From Myxococcales bacterium (GTDB lineage: Bacteria; Myxococcota_A; Polyangia; Palsa-1104; JAEUJZ01): a stretch of DNA of 64,000 nucleotides. This document shows positions 60,914 through 64,000 of the stretch, piece after piece (positions within the stretch are counted from its first letter, which is position 1; each line of letters begins with the position of its first letter). The translations under genes and the position numbers were made by a program. The notes below the pieces were generated by a model. That model worked only from the letters and a program-made list of their open reading frames with translations, searched no databases and was not told the origin of the DNA. Location: NCBI GenBank assembly GCA_016794365.1, contig JAEUKB010000077.1, positions 1 through 64,000 of the forward strand, read 5' to 3'.

Positions 60914-63079
60914 TTACGACCAGGTGTCGTACTTGCTGAAGGTCATGACAAAGTCGGCGCGGCCTTGGGTGGCGGAGCGAACGGCGGTGGAATAGCCAAA
61001 CAGTGCGCGCAACGGCAGCTCGGCGATGACGCAGCGACGGGCACCTCGGACGCCGACATCGTGGATCTGGGCGCGTCGCTGGTTGAGATCGCCGAGGACA
61101 TCGCCAACGAACTCGTCGGGGACCACGACTTCCAGGCGCATGATGGGCTCGAGCAGCGCGGTGTTTGCGGCTTCGCAGGCTTTGATGAGCGCGCGTGAGC
61201 CCGCAATCCGCCAGCCGACATCGGACGCGACATCCAGCTTGGGCTCGACCGACAGCAGCACGGCTTCGATATCGACCAGCTTGTTGCCTTTGGGACCGGA
61301 GCCCATCGCTTCGCGTATGCCGCTGAGCGCCGCTTCGACACAGCCGGGCAGCGCACGCGCCAGGGCGGGCACCCAGTCGGGCGAAGGCGGTGGCACTTCG
61401 CTTCGGACCAACAGTCCAGCGCCCCGTTCGCGTGGAGAGACACGGACGATGGCCTTGCCAAAGAGCTGCTCGTCTTCACCGAGTCGCTCAAAGACATGCT
61501 CTGCTTCGCCGCTGCCGAGTACGGTTTCGTGATAGACGACCTGCGGACGACCCGTGCGGGCGACGACGTTGTATTCGCTGAGCAGGCGCTCGCGCGCGAT
61601 TTCCAGGTGTAGCTCGCCCATGCCGGAGATGAGCGTCTGGCCGGTTTCGCCGTCTTCGCGAACGTGAAACGTCGGATCTTCGTCGGCAATCTTTTGCAGC
61701 GCGGCCAGCATCTTTTCCGCGTCGGCACTGGTTGCGGCTTCGACGGCTTGCGAGATGACCGGCTGATAGGTGTCGATCTGTTCCAGCACGATCTGCGCGC
61801 GTGGATCACAGAGGGTATCGCCCGTCGCTGTGTCCTTGAGCCCGAGCGCCAGCACAATGTGGCCCGCGCCCGCTTGCTCGATCTTTTCGCGACTGGCGGC
61901 GTGAACGGTGAACAGGCGAGAGATCTTTTCGACCCGACCGAGCGGCTTTTGCTCTTTGGCCTCGGACTTTTTCCACTCTTTGCCGTCTTTGGTCGGCGGT
62001 CCGAGTCGCGGGTTGAAGACATCGTCGCCCGACTTGAGCACGCCCGAGTAGATGCGCAGATAGACGGCCTTGCGTCCTTCGAGCATGAAGATCTTGAAGG
62101 CGAGCGCACACAGCGGCGCTTTGTCGTCGGACGGCCTTGTCTCGGGTTCGCCGCTGCGCGGATTGATGCCGGTGATGGCGGGCACTTCCGTCGGCGCAGG
62201 CAGAAAGTCAATCACCGAGTCGAGGAGCGGCTGCACGCCGCGATTGCGCAGCGCCGAGCCACACAGCACCAGCACGGCTTTGCGCTCGAGCGTCACACGG
62301 CGCAGAGCAGCGCGCAGGGTGGCGGCATCGACGGGCTCTCCCGCAAGGAACAGCTCTGCGATGGCGTCATCGACTTCTCCGACGCGCTCGATCAGCTTTT
62401 CACGGGCCGGACCGATGATCGCCAGGTCGTCTTCGCTGGGATCGCTGACCTCGGGCGGGTCCAGCTCGTCGCCGGTAAAGGTGATGCGCTTTTGTTCGAT
62501 CAGGTCGTAGGCACCGTGGAACGTGTCTTCGGCACCGATGGGCTCTTGAATCGGAATGGGATAGGCACCGAGGGTCTTTTGGATGTCCTCGACGACCGAT
62601 TCAAAGTTGGCACCGATGCGATCCATCTTGTTGACGAAGACGATGCGCGGAACGTGGAACTTGTCGGCTTGGTGCCAGACGGTTTCGGTCTGCGGCTCGA
62701 CGCCATCGACGGCGGACATGACGACGACAGCTCCGTCGAGGACTCGCAGCGAGCGCTCGACTTCGATGGTGAAGTCAACGTGGCCCGGCGTGTCGATGAG
62801 GTGAATGTCGTGGTTTCGCCAGTTGAACGAGGTGGCAGCGGCGGTGATGGTGATGCCGCGCTTGCGCTCTTCGGGCATCCAGTCCATCTGGGTGTTGCCG
62901 TCGTCCACATCGCCCACTTTGTGAATGCGGCCTGAGTAAAACAAAAAGCGCTCACTGACGGTGGTCTTGCCAGCGTCGATGTGAGCGATGATGCCAATGT
63001 TGCGAACGCGATCGAGCTTCTTGCTCTTTTGGCCCGTCGCCTTGGGCTCGTTTGCGGCGGGAGAAGGTACCGAAGACAT
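60914..63079 (-). CDS. fusA: Elongation factor G (probably a second paralogue)
   Basis: 721 residues. GTPase motifs are intact: G1 AHIDAGKTT, G2 ERKRGITIT, G3 DTPGHVDF, G4 NKMD and G5-like CGSAL. Domains II-V follow, with GMGELHLEIARERL (domain III), GSGPKGNKLVDIEAVL and the end RALFGYSTAVRSATQGRADF. It drives ribosome translocation. It stands outside the str operon (no rpsL, rpsG or tuf nearby) and its switch I differs from canonical EF-G (VGDVDDGNTQMDWMPEE), so a second, specialised copy is likely. Lies downstream of argH-argR on the same strand. Confidence 0.93.
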   Translation of the reverse strand: MSSVPSPAANEPKATGQKSKKLDRVRNIGIIAHIDAGKTTVSERFLFYSGRIHKVGDVDDGNTQMDWMPEERKRGITITAAATSFNWRNHDIHLIDTPGHVDFTIEVERSLRVLDGAVVVMSAVDGVEPQTETVWHQADKFHVPRIVFVNKMDRIGANFESVVEDIQKTLGAYPIPIQEPIGAEDTFHGAYDLIEQKRITFTGDELDPPEVSDPSEDDLAIIGPAREKLIERVGEVDDAIAELFLAGEPVDAATLRAALRRVTLERKAVLVLCGSALRNRGVQPLLDSVIDFLPAPTEVPAITGINPRSGEPETRPSDDKAPLCALAFKIFMLEGRKAVYLRIYSGVLKSGDDVFNPRLGPPTKDGKEWKKSEAKEQKPLGRVEKISRLFTVHAASREKIEQAGAGHIVLALGLKDTATGDTLCDPRAQIVLEQIDTYQPVISQAVEAATSADAEKMLAALQKIADEDPTFHVREDGETGQTLISGMGELHLEIARERLLSEYNVVARTGRPQVVYHETVLGSGEAEHVFERLGEDEQLFGKAIVRVSPRERGAGLLVRSEVPPPSPDWVPALARALPGCVEAALSGIREAMGSGPKGNKLVDIEAVLLSVEPKLDVASDVGWRIAGSRALIKACEAANTALLEPIMRLEVVVPDEFVGDVLGDLNQRRAQIHDVGVRGARRCVIAELPLRALFGYSTAVRSATQGRADFVMTFSKYDTWS

Positions 63080-63129
63080 GCGGCGCAGTGTAGAGACAAC
63101 TTGTGCGCCTGACTAGGTGGTGAAAGCGG

Positions 63130-63615
63130 TTACGGTGCTGGGACGGGCTCGTCGTCGTCTTCTTCCAGCTTTCGGAGGACGGCGAGAAAGCGCTTTTGCG
63201 CGGCGCTGCCCTGGACGGCGACAAAGACGGTGTCGTCGCCCGCGATGGTGCCAACGACTTCGGAAAAGGCCAGGCGATCGATGGCGGCTCCGACGCGGCT
63301 GGCTTCACCGGGCGGGGTGTGCAGGACGATCAGCGCGTCTCCGGCGGGGGCGCTGTCCAAGATTGACTCGCTGAGGATGGCGGTAAGGAGCTGGCCCTGT
63401 CCCTGTCCCGGCAGTGGTGAGCGACGGACGGGACGGACGTAGATGCCACGCTCTTTGGACAGGTGCAGCGCGGCGATGTCGCGACTGACGGACGACTGCG
63501 TGACCTGCCAGCCCTCGGCGATGAGCGCGTCTTTGACCTCATCTTGGGTGTGTAGCTCTCGGGATGACACCAACTCGAGCAGCTTGCGCAGACGGAGCGC
63601 GCGACGGTTCTTCAT
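63130..63615 (-). CDS. argR: Arginine repressor ArgR
   Basis: 161 residues. The N-terminal winged helix (RRALRLRKLLELVSSRELHT and VTQSSVSRDIAALHLSKER) contains the SSVSRDI recognition helix. The C-terminal oligomerisation/arginine domain has LDSAPAGDALIVLHTPPGEA and VGTIAGDDTVFVAV, with the conserved GTIAGDDT. It controls arginine biosynthesis genes in response to arginine. Its ATG overlaps the argH stop (ATGA), so regulator and pathway gene are co-translated, which suggests feedback on its own operon. Confidence 0.95.
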   Translation of the reverse strand: MKNRRALRLRKLLELVSSRELHTQDEVKDALIAEGWQVTQSSVSRDIAALHLSKERGIYVRPVRRSPLPGQGQGQLLTAILSESILDSAPAGDALIVLHTPPGEASRVGAAIDRLAFSEVVGTIAGDDTVFVAVQGSAAQKRFLAVLRKLEEDDDEPVPAP

Positions 63616-64000
63616 GGTGTGGACTCGCGAGTCGGAGTGCGCAGCGTGGACAGTGCGTCGGAAAAGCGAGTGCGCGCGGCCTGCTGCTGACGCTGGGAAA
63701 GACGCAGCCGACGGTGCAGCGTGGGCAGTCCAATGTTACCGATTCCACCTGTTGAGCGACGACGACGAATCAGTGCGCTGGGATCGGGCGGCGGAATCTG
63801 AATCGTCTGCGCTTTGATCTCGTGGGCGACGGCGCGATAGGCACTGCGGAACGGCTCGCCCGCTTCGACGCGACGGATCACTTCATCGGTGACGAGCAGG
63901 TTGTCGCTGACCGCCGCAAGACAGCGCGCTGTATCGACGGACAGCTTGGGAATGGCCAGCGTCAGCATGTCGAGCATTTCCAGCGTGCGACCGACGCCTC
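63612..64000 (-). CDS. argH: Argininosuccinate lyase, C-terminal part (5' end outside window)
   Basis: About 129 residues are visible and the frame is open to the right edge. The sequence GRTLEMLDMLTLAIPKLSVD, then NLLVTDEVIRRVEAGEPFRS and AYRAVAHEI fits the C-terminal helical domain of ArgH (atDla-yLv-kGvpFReAH-ivg). The catalytic SS-loop lies outside the window. The enzyme splits argininosuccinate into arginine and fumarate. Upstream of argR with a four-base overlap. The last 40 residues (after PPPDPSALI) are Arg-rich and not typical. Confidence 0.82.
   Translation of the reverse strand, partial: GVGRTLEMLDMLTLAIPKLSVDTARCLAAVSDNLLVTDEVIRRVEAGEPFRSAYRAVAHEIKAQTIQIPPPDPSALIRRRRSTGGIGNIGLPTLHRRLRLSQRQQQAARTRFSDALSTLRTPTRESTP

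Overview
The window looks like chromosome of a Myxococcota-type bacterium (inference from gene content, not from a database match). It is GC-rich and carries Ser/Thr kinases fused to HEAT repeats or to a solute-binding domain, PEGA and TPR proteins, a thrombospondin-3 repeat protein with a MYXO-CTERM-like tail, an OmpA protein, and three perfect palindromic parS sites. The parS cluster suggests the window lies in the origin-proximal part of a chromosome. Housekeeping genes present are selA, mutM, leuS, recO, a fusA paralogue, argR and the 3' part of argH.

Positions 1 to about 10,314 are an integrated element, or two in tandem. There are two tyrosine recombinase genes (the first cut by the window edge), a 3' half of a tRNA-Gly gene, a WYL regulator with a double-palindrome operator, an XRE regulator, a POT-family transporter, two related small membrane proteins, a toxin-antitoxin-SecB-like chaperone (TAC) operon and an AbiE type IV toxin-antitoxin pair. 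The block ends at a piece that reads like the 3' end of tmRNA (ssrA) followed by a strong intrinsic terminator, which I take as the displaced attachment site.

Positions 10.4-27.9 kb hold a PEGA protein plus kinase-HEAT operon, GDPD-selA, a lipoprotein with esterase-like motifs, a small secreted M15-like protein, a SET-domain protein, a Septu (PtuA/PtuB) anti-phage pair and a membrane protein downstream of a receptor-kinase gene. That kinase gene is split. Its C-terminal part (25,890-27,859) and N-terminal part (33,267-33,742) join perfectly in frame in the HRDIKPDN motif when the 5.4 kb between them is removed, leaving a 7-bp duplication. The insert holds two converging two-gene modules: an uncharacterised P-loop NTPase plus a 612-residue protein of unknown function (28,002-31,165, bracketed by 17-bp direct repeats), and an ATPase plus DUF4276 TOPRIM-like pair (31,169-33,094). 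This is the best candidate for an undescribed system.

Positions 33.7-34.8, 52.6-53.2 and 54.4-56.5 kb are repeat-rich. Three tandem arrays share an exact 42-bp period, and ten nested palindromes of about 75-90 bp fall into two alternating subtypes (A and B). A DUF4258/MqsA-like toxin-antitoxin pair sits between repeat clusters at 55 kb. Between these patches lie a fused NfnAB-like oxidoreductase, a cyclophilin/DUF192/TPR operon, a 1,350-residue TPR-HEAT protein, the parS cluster and mutM, surface proteins, leuS-recO, a PAS-adenylate cyclase, tRNA-Gly(GCC), a membrane glycosyltransferase-like protein, a metallophosphoesterase, and finally fusA, argR and argH on the minus strand.
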